Below, piece by piece: positions 42,671-51,423 of a stretch of DNA of 64,000 nucleotides; position 1 is the stretch's first letter; each line of letters begins with the position of its first letter. The notes beneath the pieces are model-generated. The model ran no database searches. It was not told the DNA's origin and saw only the letters and a list, made by a program, of their open reading frames with translations. Position numbers and translations under genes: made by a program. Source of the DNA: Frondihabitans sp. PAMC 28766 (GTDB lineage: Bacteria; Actinomycetota; Actinomycetes; Actinomycetales; Microbacteriaceae); NCBI RefSeq assembly GCF_001577365.1, contig NZ_CP014513.1, positions 2,542,001-2,606,000 on the forward strand, read 5' to 3'.

Positions 42671-43323
42671 GTGACGGCAGTGACCGACGACCTGGACGAC
42701 ATGCTCACGGCTTTGCTGGCGGGGCTTCCGACCGACGGGCGAGTGCTGCTGGCGATCGACGGCGTCGACGGCAGCGGTAAGAGCACGTTCGCGGCAGCGC
42801 TCGCCGGCCGGGTGTCGAGGCGGCCCGCGGTCGTCATCCACGTCGACGACTTCCTGAACCCGTCGGCGGTCCGTCACCGGTGCGGCCGCGGCTCGCCCGA
42901 AGGGTTCTGGCTCGACACCTATGACTACGACGCGTTTCGGTCGTCCGTGCTCGAGCCGCTCGGGGCCGGCGGGAGTGGCGTGTACCGGGCGTCCTCCTTC
43001 GACGCCTTCTCCGGCTCGTCGGCGCCGGGGCCGGTCGAGCGGGCCGCCGACGACGCGCTCGTCATCGTCGAGGGGATGTTCCTGCACCGCGACGAGCTGG
43101 TGGGCACGTGGGGCCGCTCGGTCTTCCTCGACGTCCCCTTCAGCGAGACGGCGCAGCGCATGGCCGCCCGAGACGGCTCGAACCCCGACCCGGAGCACCC
43201 GTCGATGCGGCGCTACATCGAGGGCAGAATCTCTACTTCGCCAGCTGCCGGCTCTGGGAGCGCGCCGACCTCGTCATCGACAACACCGACCCGGATCACC
43301 CCCGCGGGGCCTGGACGCGGTAG
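42671..43323 (+). pseudogene. Uridine-kinase-like P-loop kinase with one frameshift
   Basis: Two frames join near 43222-43226 to give about 217 residues. The first has Walker A AIDGVDGSGKSTFAAALAG, HVDDFLNPSAVRH, SPEGFWLDTYDYDAF and VIVEGMFLHRDEL, all uridine-kinase-like. The second supplies the C-terminus (YFASCRLWERADLVIDNTDPDHP) and an in-frame stop. One missing C in ggcc/cag would restore GQNLYFAS. GTG 42671 is taken as start; the GTG at 42680 is an equal alternative. Sequencing error and true decay are both possible. Confidence 0.75.
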
Positions 43324-43346
43324 GAGAGCCGTGCAAGGCTCGGCGG

Positions 43347-43607
43347 GTGGACTCGCTGAACGAACTGTCGCCGATGCGACCGGTGCACGCCGACGACGTC
43401 GTGCCCGAGTCGCGCTGGGCGGCGTCGCCGAGCAAGGCGGTGTTCGGTCTGGCCGTGTACATCGCTGTCGGGGCCGTCGTTCTCCTTGCCGAGGACGTGT
43501 ACCGGATCCCGATGGCCACGGTGATCCTGGTCGGCGGTCTCATCCTGCTCGGTCTCGTCGTCGTGTCCATCCCGTTCGGAATTCGCCGACGCCGACGCCG
43601 TGGCTGA
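43347..43607 (+). CDS. Small two-helix membrane protein
   Basis: This 86-residue protein has helices at about residues 31-48 and 54-75 and an Arg-rich C-terminus (IRRRRRRG). No family recognised. GTG start at 43347; ATG 43374 is an alternative. Its end overlaps the following methyltransferase by eight bases. Confidence 0.6.
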   Translation: MDSLNELSPMRPVHADDVVPESRWAASPSKAVFGLAVYIAVGAVVLLAEDVYRIPMATVILVGGLILLGLVVVSIPFGIRRRRRRG

Positions 43608-44239
43608 CGACGCGTTACCCCCTCCCGCCGACGTGCGTGACGAGACTCTCGCGACCTACGAGGCGCACGCCGATCGCTACGCCGAGCGGACTTCGGGCGG
43701 CCGCTCCACGCTGGTGGCCGAGCTGGTCGACCTGACGGCGGCAGGATCGCGGGTGCTCGAGCTGGGCAGCGGCCCCGGTCGCGACGCGGCCGATCTCGAG
43801 CGGGCCGGGCTGGTAGTCGACCGCACCGACGGGGCGGCGGCGTTCGTCGAGCGTTTCCGGCGGAAAGGCTTCGAGGCGCGCCTCCTGAACTTCTACGACA
43901 CGGCCTTCTACGATGCCGACTTCAGCGAGCCGTACGACGCGGTCTTCGCCAACGCCGTGCTGCTGCATGTCGATCGCGATCGGCTCGCCGGTGTTCCGCG
44001 TAGCGCGCCAGGCCACGCGTGTCGGCGGCGTTCTCGCGGCGTCGTTCAAGAAAGGTGACGGCGACGAATGGTCGACCCGCAAACTCGATTCGCCGAGGCA
44101 CTTCACCTACTGGCACGAAAATGAGCTGCGGGGCGTGCTCGAGCAGTCGGGCTGGGAGACGCTCAGCGCGGTCGAGTCGACCACGGGAGGGTCGGCCGAG
44201 CGGTGGATCACGGTGACCGCCCGGCATCCTGCCCCCTGA
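43600..44239 (+). pseudogene. SAM-dependent methyltransferase with one frameshift
   Basis: The first frame carries SAM motif I VLELGSGPGRDAADLERAG and FDAVFANAVLLHVDRD-like motifs up to about 43994. The second continues FRVARQATRVGGVLAASFKKGDGDEWSTRKLDSPRHFTYWHENEL to the stop. Removing one T from the TT at 43994-43995 would restore one 212-residue protein. The join follows the usual order of this methyltransferase group (GD-G-WS, then PRHFTYW). Recent loss or an assembly error. Confidence 0.75.
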
Positions 44240-44246
44240 TCTCTTC

Positions 44247-44657
44247 TCAGACGTCGAGGGCGTCGCGTGCGCCGGGCTTCGGGGCGAGCGAGACTCGGGC
44301 CCGCAGGGCGCGACCGCGCTGCACGAGGGCGTAGCTGGCCGGGTGCACGACGAGTCGAGCGGCGCCCAGCAGGTGGTCTTCGACGTCGGACATCACCTCG
44401 CTGAGGGCCGGCGTGTGCGGCTCGACGAAGCGGAAGGACGAGCGTCCGACAGGGGCACCGGCCGCGTCGAAGAGAGTCATGTCGATGCCGTCGGCGAGCG
44501 GCTCGTCGTCGCGGCTGAAGACGGCGAGCACGCCTGCGGCGCGTCGGCGGTCGCGGCCGCGGAGGTCGGAGATGTCTGGAAGGTCGGCGGCGTCGCCGGG
44601 TGGCGCGGCGTCGCCGGCCGGCACGCTGCCGACAGGCCGTTCGGGTGAAGCGGGCAC
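44247..44657 (-). CDS. Hypothetical protein
   Basis: This 136-residue protein has an acidic, Pro/Ala/Gly-rich N-terminus (about residues 1-35), then mixed alpha/beta sequence (RRAAGVLAVFSRDDEPLADG, RSSFRFVEPHTPALSEV, RLVVHPASYALVQRGRALRARV). I recognise no domain. It lies between the broken methyltransferase and the carbamoyltransferase gene, six bases from the latter, so the two may share an operon. It may be a small regulatory or stress protein, but nothing proves this. Confidence 0.6.
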   Translation of the reverse strand: MPASPERPVGSVPAGDAAPPGDAADLPDISDLRGRDRRRAAGVLAVFSRDDEPLADGIDMTLFDAAGAPVGRSSFRFVEPHTPALSEVMSDVEDHLLGAARLVVHPASYALVQRGRALRARVSLAPKPGARDALDV

Positions 44658-44663
44658 GGCGGG

Positions 44664-45485
44664 CTACCCGAGCCCGAGCGCGTACGCCATGACGGCCTGC
44701 TGCACCGGCAGCAGCGACGCCTTGAAGCCGTAGCCGACGAACGCCGGCCCCGCCACGGCCTCCGCGCTGACTTCGCGCCCGCGCGCGAACGGCGGCACCG
44801 GCGCGAGCTTCACAGCTGCAGGCGCCAGGGCCAGCAGCTCGGCGGTGATCGTGAACGGCGCCATCGCCTCAGCATGCGCACCGGGGCCATCCGTCAGGAT
44901 CACGTCGGCGTCGCGAACCGCCGACCGCACGTCACCGCTCCAGCGGCAGCCTGGCATGGCCAACTCATCGGGACAGCACTGCACCAGGTCGAGATCGAAG
45001 GCCCGGGCCGCCTCCGCCCAGGCGCGCGACAGGTTGCCGTCGGGGCCGACGAAGACGAATCGGAGGCCGCGGATCTCGTGATCCTGCCCCAGCGTGTACA
45101 GGTCGGAGAGCACCTCGCACGGGTGGTTCTCGTCGGTCATCGCGTTGATCACCGGCAGCACACCGGACTCGGCCAGCCCGTCGAGCACGCGGATGGCGGG
45201 GTGCCGCACCACGAGCACGTCGACCCAGGGTGCGAGGTACCCGGCGACATCGCCGAGCGCCTCCGGCTTGTCGAGGGTGTCGGCCGGCAAGACGATCGGC
45301 TGGAGCCCCATCAGCTCGGCCCCGCGTTCGAACGAGACGCGGGTGCGGAGGCTCGTCGGCGGGAAGAACATCGCCGCGCACCCGTTCGTCGTCGGGCCCG
45401 CGCCGCGCGCATAGGCGTCGGCGAGGGCGACGACCGCTTCGAGGCCGGCCGGGGCCCAGTCGTCGAGCCGGATCAGGTGGCGCAT
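44664..45485 (-). CDS. Aspartate/ornithine carbamoyltransferase-like protein
   Basis: This 273-residue protein matches the two-domain carbamoyltransferase fold. The carbamoyl-phosphate loop is SLRTRVSFERG (SXRTR), and NHPCEVLSDLYT replaces the usual HPCQ/HPTQ. The C-terminal HCLP-like segment is VKLAPVPPF. The length is short (usual 300-330), and the Glu in place of Gln would change the carbamoyl-phosphate site. So it may act on a different substrate than ornithine or be a biosynthetic-cluster enzyme. No arginine gene is nearby. Confidence 0.8.
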   Translation of the reverse strand: MRHLIRLDDWAPAGLEAVVALADAYARGAGPTTNGCAAMFFPPTSLRTRVSFERGAELMGLQPIVLPADTLDKPEALGDVAGYLAPWVDVLVVRHPAIRVLDGLAESGVLPVINAMTDENHPCEVLSDLYTLGQDHEIRGLRFVFVGPDGNLSRAWAEAARAFDLDLVQCCPDELAMPGCRWSGDVRSAVRDADVILTDGPGAHAEAMAPFTITAELLALAPAAVKLAPVPPFARGREVSAEAVAGPAFVGYGFKASLLPVQQAVMAYALGLG

Positions 45486-45494
45486 CCGCCCACG

Positions 45495-46028
45495 CTAGTC
45501 GCGTGCGACGAAACGCCACGTGAGCAGGTCGCCGTCGTCGGCATCCCAGCTCGTGCCGGTCTGCGTGAAGCCGACCTTCGCGAGGACGCGGGCGCTCGCG
45601 AGATTGTCGACCGCAGTCTCGGCCGTCACCGCGGCGACACCGGGCAGGGTGAGCACGAACGCCGTGAGCGCGCCGACCGCCTCGGTGGCGAGGCCCCGGC
45701 CCCAGATCTCGCGGTTGAAGCCGTAGCCGATCTCCTGTTCGCCGACGTCGTTCGGGGCGCCCTTCGTGCCGAGCTGACCGATAGCGACCTTCGTCTCGAG
45801 CAGGATGGCCGTGAAGTGACCCGCTGCCTCGTCGAGGTCGTCGTCGAGGCGGTCTAGTTGACCGCGGAACATGCCGAGCGCGTCGCCCGGCCAGCTCGGC
45901 GGGAACTCGACGGTGGCGGGGCCGTCCGAGAGCTGGTACTCCAGCTCGAAGCGGTCGCTCTCGAGCCGCCGCGTCATGGCGGCGCGGGTCAGCGGGAGGA
46001 GGTTCAGGCGCGGAGTCTGCAGGATCAT
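45495..46028 (-). CDS. GNAT-family N-acetyltransferase
   Basis: This 177-residue protein starts MILQTPRLNLLPLTRAAM, the RimJ/RimL-type opening. It has YGFNREIWGRGLATEAVGALTAF (acetyl-CoA loop GRGLAT) and VTAETAVDNLASARVLAKVGF. Likely an acetyltransferase of a protein N-terminus or small molecule. It ends nine bases before the carbamoyltransferase start on the same strand. Confidence 0.88.
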   Translation of the reverse strand: MILQTPRLNLLPLTRAAMTRRLESDRFELEYQLSDGPATVEFPPSWPGDALGMFRGQLDRLDDDLDEAAGHFTAILLETKVAIGQLGTKGAPNDVGEQEIGYGFNREIWGRGLATEAVGALTAFVLTLPGVAAVTAETAVDNLASARVLAKVGFTQTGTSWDADDGDLLTWRFVARD

Positions 46029-46165
46029 CGCGGCCGACGCTAGCAGGGCGACGCGGGTCCGGCCGGTCGGGGTCGAACCACGCGATCCCCTTAGCGCCAC
46101 CGGATGCCGTGGCTCGATCGGGATCGCATGGTGCGAAGCCGGCGGCCTTCGGTAGGTTCGAGCGC

Positions 46166-46978
46166 ATGGACGTCGATCACAACGGAGCACACCTCTGGGC
46201 CGAGACCTCGGGGCCGGAGGGCGCGCCTGGCGTGGTGCTGATCCACTCGGGCATCGCGACTGCGCGCATGTGGGATCCCCTCCTGCCCGAGCTGGCCGCC
46301 GCACGCCGCGTCGTCCGGTACGACGCCCGGCAGTTCGGCCGCACCACGGCGGGCGACGCCTCGTTCTCGGACGTCGACGACCTGCTGGCGGTGATGGACG
46401 CCGCCGGCGTCGAGCGTGCGACGCTCGTCGGTGCGTCCCGCGGCGGCGGGATCGCCCTCGACGCAGCGCTCGCCCACCCCGCACGAGTGTCGGGCCTCGT
46501 GACGATCGGCTCGAGCCCCAGCGGTTTTCCCGAGCCCGAGCTCACCGCCCGCGAGCAGGCGGCGTCCGATCGCCTGGACGAGCTCGAAGCGCAGGGCGAG
46601 CACCTCGCCGTCAACCGCCTCGAGGCCGAGCTCTGGGCCGCGGGCACCACCCGCGAGCTGAGCGACCTCGATCCCGTCTTTCTCGAGAGGGCGTACGCGC
46701 TCAACCTCGAGAACCTCCCGCACGCCTCCGCTGCGGGCACCCGCGTGCCTGCGGCCCCGCTCGCCTTCGGCCGCACCGGCGAGATCACCGTTCCCGCTCT
46801 GGTGACGATCGGCGAGCACGACCTCTCGCCCCTGCATCCTGCGGCCGACGACCTCGTCTCGACGATGCCGGACGCGACGCTCATCCGCTTCGCCGACAGC
46901 GCCCACTCCCCCAGCATCGAGCACCCGGCCCGCTTCGCCGCCGTCCTCATGCCCTGGCTCGCCGCCCACTCCCTCTAG
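46166..46978 (+). CDS. Alpha/beta-hydrolase
   Basis: This 270-residue enzyme has the nucleophile elbow LVGASRGGGIAL (Ser near residue 96), oxyanion IHSGIATARMW, acid Asp in GEHDLSPLHP and catalytic His in DSAHSPSIEHP. It is an esterase, lipase or epoxide-hydrolase-like enzyme without a signal peptide. The ATG at 46166 follows GGTTCGAGCGC; an upstream in-frame extension is unlikely because the fold begins directly. Confidence 0.88.
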   Translation: MDVDHNGAHLWAETSGPEGAPGVVLIHSGIATARMWDPLLPELAAARRVVRYDARQFGRTTAGDASFSDVDDLLAVMDAAGVERATLVGASRGGGIALDAALAHPARVSGLVTIGSSPSGFPEPELTAREQAASDRLDELEAQGEHLAVNRLEAELWAAGTTRELSDLDPVFLERAYALNLENLPHASAAGTRVPAAPLAFGRTGEITVPALVTIGEHDLSPLHPAADDLVSTMPDATLIRFADSAHSPSIEHPARFAAVLMPWLAAHSL

Positions 46979-46996
46979 CTGCCCGCCCCCCTCCAG

Positions 46997-47071
46997 CGCC
47001 GAGGCACCTCCGGTCAGACAGAAACAGGGCTCCCCTCGCGCAGATCGCGTCGGATCGGAGGTGCCTCGGCG
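46997..47071. repeat. 75-bp palindromic element, copy 3 (best-preserved)
   Basis: The arms CGCCGAGGCACCTCCGGTC and, at the right end (47049-47071), GTCGGATCGGAGGTGCCTCGG plus CG, are inverse copies over 23 bp with two mismatches. The loop is about 29 nt. It is intergenic, 18 bp after the alpha/beta-hydrolase stop. Confidence 0.85.
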
Positions 47072-47143
47072 CGCAGCGCGACGGCTGGGCGCGTTCGCCT
47101 GGCGGAGCAGCGCCGCAATGCGGTCGTATGAGACGGTGGTGTC

Positions 47144-47788
47144 ATGCTGGCGCTGCTCGATCTCGACGAGACTCTCGTCGATCGGCGGGGTGCTTTCGAC
47201 GAGTGGGCGGCAGCGTTGGTCGCAGAACACGAGCTCGGTGTCGGGAGCTCTGCTGCGCTCGGCGATCTCGACACCCGCTTTCCGCGGCGCGACGTGTTCT
47301 TCGAGAAGGTGGCAGAGCGCTGGAATCTGGGTATGCCCGGCACCGCCCTCTGGGACGACTACCGCCGCGCGATGCCGGCCCTGACGAGGCCGTTCGCCGG
47401 GGTGCCGGCCGCCCTCCAACGCCTGCGGCTCGAGGGCTGGCGCCTGTTCGTCGTCTCGAACGGAAAGACGGACAACCAGACGGGCAAACTGCACCGAGCG
47501 GGTCTCGCGCCGCTGCTCGACGGTTGGTTCATCTCCGAGCGCGTCGGCCACCGCAAGCCGACACCGGAGTTCTACGAGCGGGTCTTCGCCGAGATGGGTG
47601 GGCGCCCCGCCGAACCGGTGTGGCTGGTCGGCGACAACCCGGTCGACGACATCGAGGGCGGCCGGCTGCAGGGCTTCAGCACGGTCTGGGTGAGCCACGG
47701 GCGGCCATGGACGGGCGAGCTGGCGCCGCCCAGCGCGGTACGAGAGAGCACGGTCGCAGCGCTTCGCCACCTGGCCGCGCAGCGCTGA
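47144..47788 (+). CDS. HAD-superfamily hydrolase
   Basis: This 214-residue protein has LLDLDETLVDRRGAF (motif I), VVSNGKTDNQTGKL (motif II), GHRKPTPEFYERV (motif III Lys) and VWLVGDNPVDDIEGG (motif IV). It resembles YjjG/phosphoglycolate-phosphatase-type small-molecule phosphatases. Substrate unknown. Confidence 0.88.
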   Translation: MLALLDLDETLVDRRGAFDEWAAALVAEHELGVGSSAALGDLDTRFPRRDVFFEKVAERWNLGMPGTALWDDYRRAMPALTRPFAGVPAALQRLRLEGWRLFVVSNGKTDNQTGKLHRAGLAPLLDGWFISERVGHRKPTPEFYERVFAEMGGRPAEPVWLVGDNPVDDIEGGRLQGFSTVWVSHGRPWTGELAPPSAVRESTVAALRHLAAQR

Positions 47789-47845
47789 CCGGCCCGGAGC
47801 CGCACGCCGAGGCGCGAGGCGAGCGCGCAGAGGTACAGTGCCGCC

Positions 47846-48634
47846 ATGAGCGACACCGCCTTCGAGACGACGCGACCGGACGACTACATGCTGCGGGTCG
47901 CGGCCTCCGACGTGGGCCGCGGTTTCAAGGCGGCGGCGCTCGAGGAGCTGCGGCTGAGGCCGGGGCTGCGGGTGCTCGACCTGGGCTGCGGGCCGGGCGC
48001 CGACCTGCCGGAGTTCGCCGCGGCGGTGGGGCCCGAGGGCCGAGTCGTCGGCATCGACCGTGACGCCGAGGCTCTCGCGACGGCTGCGGCGCGGACGGCC
48101 GAGCTCGCGCAGGTCGAGCTCCATCACGGCGACATCCACGCCCTACCGCTCGGCGGCCGCAGCGTCGACCGGATCCACACCGACCGCGTCCTGCAGCACG
48201 TCGAAAGCCTCCTCGACGTCCTCACCGAGGCGCGACGGGTCATCGCCGACGATGGCCGCGCGGTCTTCGTCGAGCCCGACTGGGACACCCTCGTCATCGA
48301 CTCCGCCGACTCCGACACCTTCCACGACTACCGGAGGTTCGTCACCGAGCGCGTGGTGCGCAACTCGTTCGTCGGGCGGCAGCTGCCGGGCGTCGCCGAG
48401 AGCACCGGCTGGCACGTCGAAACCGTCCGACCGATCACCGCGGTGTACCGCGGCCTGCGCGAGGCCGACGCCGTCCTCGGCTTCCACCGGGTGGCCATGC
48501 GCGCCGTCGAGTACGGCTACCTGTCCGGCCCTCAGGCGCACGCCTGGCTGCACGGTCTCGGCACGCGCCCGTTCTTCGCGTCGGTCACCCTGTTCATCCT
48601 GGTCGCGACCCCGGCACCTGGAGGCGCACAATAG
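47846..48634 (+). CDS. Class I SAM-dependent methyltransferase
   Basis: This 262-residue protein has SAM motif I VLDLGCGPGADLPEFAAAVG (about residue 46), the acidic VVGIDRDAEALATAA, HALPLGGRSVDRIHTDRVLQHV and VIADDGRAVFVEPDWDTLV. It is a UbiE-like methyltransferase, often found acting on small molecules. It ends 34 bp before the sensor/regulator fusion. Confidence 0.88.
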   Translation: MSDTAFETTRPDDYMLRVAASDVGRGFKAAALEELRLRPGLRVLDLGCGPGADLPEFAAAVGPEGRVVGIDRDAEALATAAARTAELAQVELHHGDIHALPLGGRSVDRIHTDRVLQHVESLLDVLTEARRVIADDGRAVFVEPDWDTLVIDSADSDTFHDYRRFVTERVVRNSFVGRQLPGVAESTGWHVETVRPITAVYRGLREADAVLGFHRVAMRAVEYGYLSGPQAHAWLHGLGTRPFFASVTLFILVATPAPGGAQ

Positions 48635-48668
48635 CGGGGCATCCCCTCGACGAAGAGACAGGACCGCG

Positions 48669-50459
48669 ATGACGCTCACACCCGACGCACCCGGCACCGA
48701 CACCACGCGCTCCGAAGAGCTCGCCATCCTTTCCAGCCTCGCCGCCGATCTCGCCGGCCAGTTCCGGCTCGAGCCGCTGCTGACCCGCATCCTGACCAAC
48801 GCCGTTCAGCTGCTGGGGTGCGACTCCGGCTCGCTCTGCACCATCGACGAGCTCGCGCACACGTACCGCAAAGAGGTCGACCTCGGTGTCGGATGCCACG
48901 CGGGCAGCGTCTTCCCCCTCGACGAGGGCGTCACCGGCGCGGTGGTGCGGGCTGGCGGCACGGTGGTCTTCGACGACTACTCGGCCGTGCCGGGCGGGCA
49001 CGTCGACGCCACCGACGACCGGTACCGGATGCCCGTGATCGGCGTGCCGATCCGCCTCGACGCCCACGTGATCGGCGCCTGCATCGTCTTCGCCGACCGC
49101 GAGGAGCGCCGCTTCACCCGGGCCGACGCCGAGCTGCTCGAGCTGTTCGCCACGCACGCGTCGGTGGCCATCGCCAACTCGCGCCTGCACACCCTTCTGG
49201 GCGAGAGGAGGCAGGCCATCGCGGTGGCGGCCGAGCGTGAGCGAACCGTACGCGACGTGCACGACAGCGTCGCCCGCACGATGGCCGAGGTCGTGGTGCA
49301 CCTCGACGCCGCGGCACGGAAAGCCGAGCAGGGCGACGACACTCACGACGACATCGTCAAAGCGCGCGAAGCCGTCCGCCAGTCCCTCGCCGAGACCGAG
49401 CGGAGCGCCGACCGCCTCGGCCCCGACACCCCCGACGTCATCTCTCTCGAAGAGGCCGTCGGCCACGAGCTCGACTGGGTCGCCACGACCGCCGGGGTCC
49501 GCACGCAGCTCGTCGTGGTGGGCGAGCGTCGCCCGGTGCAGCGGGAGGTGTCGCGCGAGGTGCTGCGCATCGTGCAGGAGGCGCTGACCAACGTCGTCGC
49601 TCACGCTCGCGCGACTTCGGTCCGGCTGGGTCTCGTGCACTCCCCCGACGGCGTCGGCGTGATCGTCGAAGACGACGGCGTGGGCTTCGACGCCACGAGC
49701 CGCGTCACCGGCTGGGGTCTGAGCGGCCTCTCGGCTCGGGCCCGCCAGATCGGCGGCACGGTGCAGATCGACTCGACACCCGAGTGGGGCACCAGGATCC
49801 GGGTCGACCTGCCCCGCCTCCCCGCGCGCGCCGCCGACGATGCGACGACCCCTCGCCTCCGGGTCGTCGTCCTCCACGAGCACGCCCTGGTTCGCGCGGG
49901 CGTGGTGAGGCTCCTGGGTCGCGCCGAGCCGGGCCTGCGCGTCGTGGCCGAGTTCTCCGACGCGGCCATCGCGCTCGAGGGGATCGCCGTCGTCCGGCCC
50001 GATGTGGTCGTGGCCGACCTCGACCTCCCGGGAGTGTCGGCGCCCGAGCTGATGCACCGGCTCGCCGCCCTCGATCCTGAGGCCCGCGTCGTGTTCTTGG
50101 TCTCGTCGCGCGACGACGCCCGGATCAGCGAGGCGGCGCTCGCCGGGGCCCGCGGATTCGTCGAGCGCGGGGCCGACGCCGTGTCGCTCGGCCGCGCCGT
50201 GATGGCGGCCGCCGACGGTGACGCCGTGCTGTCGGGCGACCTCATCTCGCGGCTGGGCGCACCGGCCGAGGATCGCGACGCCCTGACCGCCCGAGAACGC
50301 CAGGTGCGCGATCTCGTGGCGCGGGGTCTGCCCGACAAGCTGATCGCGATCGAGCTCGGAATCTCGCCGAAGACCGTCGAGAAGCACGTCGGCACGATCC
50401 TCCGCAAGACGGGTGCGCACAACCGCACCGAGCTGGCGGCGCTCGCCGGAGGGCACTGA
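48669..50459 (+). CDS. Single-chain GAF sensor kinase fused to a NarL-type response regulator
   Basis: This 596-residue protein reads GAF domain (about 15-180), HisKA_3 with phospho-His in RDVHDSVARTMAEVVV (near 198), HATPase (ALTNVVAHARATSV N box; EDDGVGFDATSRVTGWGLSGLSARA), receiver (about 400-510, phospho-Asp in VVVADLDLPGVSAPEL) and LuxR HTH (about 540-590, LTARERQVRDLVARGLPDKLIAIELGIS). The kinase and its DNA-binding output are in one polypeptide, without membrane segments. In the receiver the usual first acidic pair is HEH, so phosphorylation may be weak. It lies 100 bp before the ketose-phosphate operon and could control it. Confidence 0.9.
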   Translation: MTLTPDAPGTDTTRSEELAILSSLAADLAGQFRLEPLLTRILTNAVQLLGCDSGSLCTIDELAHTYRKEVDLGVGCHAGSVFPLDEGVTGAVVRAGGTVVFDDYSAVPGGHVDATDDRYRMPVIGVPIRLDAHVIGACIVFADREERRFTRADAELLELFATHASVAIANSRLHTLLGERRQAIAVAAERERTVRDVHDSVARTMAEVVVHLDAAARKAEQGDDTHDDIVKAREAVRQSLAETERSADRLGPDTPDVISLEEAVGHELDWVATTAGVRTQLVVVGERRPVQREVSREVLRIVQEALTNVVAHARATSVRLGLVHSPDGVGVIVEDDGVGFDATSRVTGWGLSGLSARARQIGGTVQIDSTPEWGTRIRVDLPRLPARAADDATTPRLRVVVLHEHALVRAGVVRLLGRAEPGLRVVAEFSDAAIALEGIAVVRPDVVVADLDLPGVSAPELMHRLAALDPEARVVFLVSSRDDARISEAALAGARGFVERGADAVSLGRAVMAAADGDAVLSGDLISRLGAPAEDRDALTARERQVRDLVARGLPDKLIAIELGISPKTVEKHVGTILRKTGAHNRTELAALAGGH

Positions 50460-50559
50460 CGACAGGCGCCCGGGGCACGCCGCCCCTACGTGTTCTCCCC
50501 CGCCCCCGGTAGGGGTTTCCCTCCTGGCCCGCGCGCCCCGGCCGCGCCAGACTCGACGC

Positions 50560-51420
50560 ATGCCAGTCGTGTCGCTGAAAGAGATCGTCGATCGGGCCTT
50601 CGCCGACCGCTACGGGGTCCCGGCGATCAACATCGTCAACGACCTCACCCTTCAGGCCGTGCTGACCGCCGCCGGCCGTGCCAAGTCGCCCGTGATCGTC
50701 CAGACCTCGGTCAAGACCGTCCGGTCGATGGGGGCCAAGGTGCTCTTCTCGATGTGGACGAGCATGACCGACGAGATCGAGGTGCCCGTGAGCCTGCACC
50801 TCGACCACTGCCCCTATCGCGACGTCATCACCGAGTGCCTCGACCTCGGCTGGAACTCGGTGCTCTTCGACGCCAGCGAGATGCCCGTCGACGAGAACCA
50901 GCGGCAGACCGTCGAGGTCGTCGCCGAGGCCCGTCGGCATGGAGCCCACGTCGAAGGCGAGATCGAGGCGATCACCGGCGTGGAGGACGGCGTCGGCAGC
51001 GACACCGAGGCGAAACGGCAATCGCTCGACCGCTCGCTCGAATTCATCGAGGCGACGGGAATCGACGTGTTCGCCCCCTCGATCGGCAACGCCCACGGCG
51101 CCTACGAGTCCGAGCCGCAGCTCGACTTCGACCGGGTCAGCGACCTCGTCTCGGCGCACCCCATACCGATCGCCCTGCACGGCGGCAGCGGCATGACCGA
51201 TTCGCAGTTCCGCGACCTCATCGCCCGCGGTTGCGCCAAGGTCAACATCTCGACCTCGATGAAGATGACCTACATGCAGTCGTCCCTCGCACATCTGAAG
51301 ACCGCCGAAGAAAGCGGCAAGTGGGACCCGCCCACGCTCTTCAACGCCGTCACGACCGACGTCGAGGCTCTCGTCACGGGCCTCACCGACACCTTCGGCT
51401 CGGCCGGCAAGGCCTGGTGA
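50560..51420 (+). CDS. Class II ketose-bisphosphate aldolase (Fba/KbaY/GatY-like)
   Basis: This 286-residue zinc-dependent TIM barrel has SLKEIVDRAFADRYGVPAINIVND, the zinc His pair in SLHLDHCPYRD (HXDH), Glu in VEGEIEAITGVED, the third His in IGNAHGAYE and HGGSGMTDSQF, and NISTSMKM. It splits or forms a ketose-1,6- or -1-phosphate from DHAP or a related triose and an aldehyde. The exact sugar cannot be told. It is the first gene of an operon with a HAD phosphatase, DhaL and DhaK. Confidence 0.9.
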   Translation: MPVVSLKEIVDRAFADRYGVPAINIVNDLTLQAVLTAAGRAKSPVIVQTSVKTVRSMGAKVLFSMWTSMTDEIEVPVSLHLDHCPYRDVITECLDLGWNSVLFDASEMPVDENQRQTVEVVAEARRHGAHVEGEIEAITGVEDGVGSDTEAKRQSLDRSLEFIEATGIDVFAPSIGNAHGAYESEPQLDFDRVSDLVSAHPIPIALHGGSGMTDSQFRDLIARGCAKVNISTSMKMTYMQSSLAHLKTAEESGKWDPPTLFNAVTTDVEALVTGLTDTFGSAGKAW

Positions 51421-51423
51421 CCG

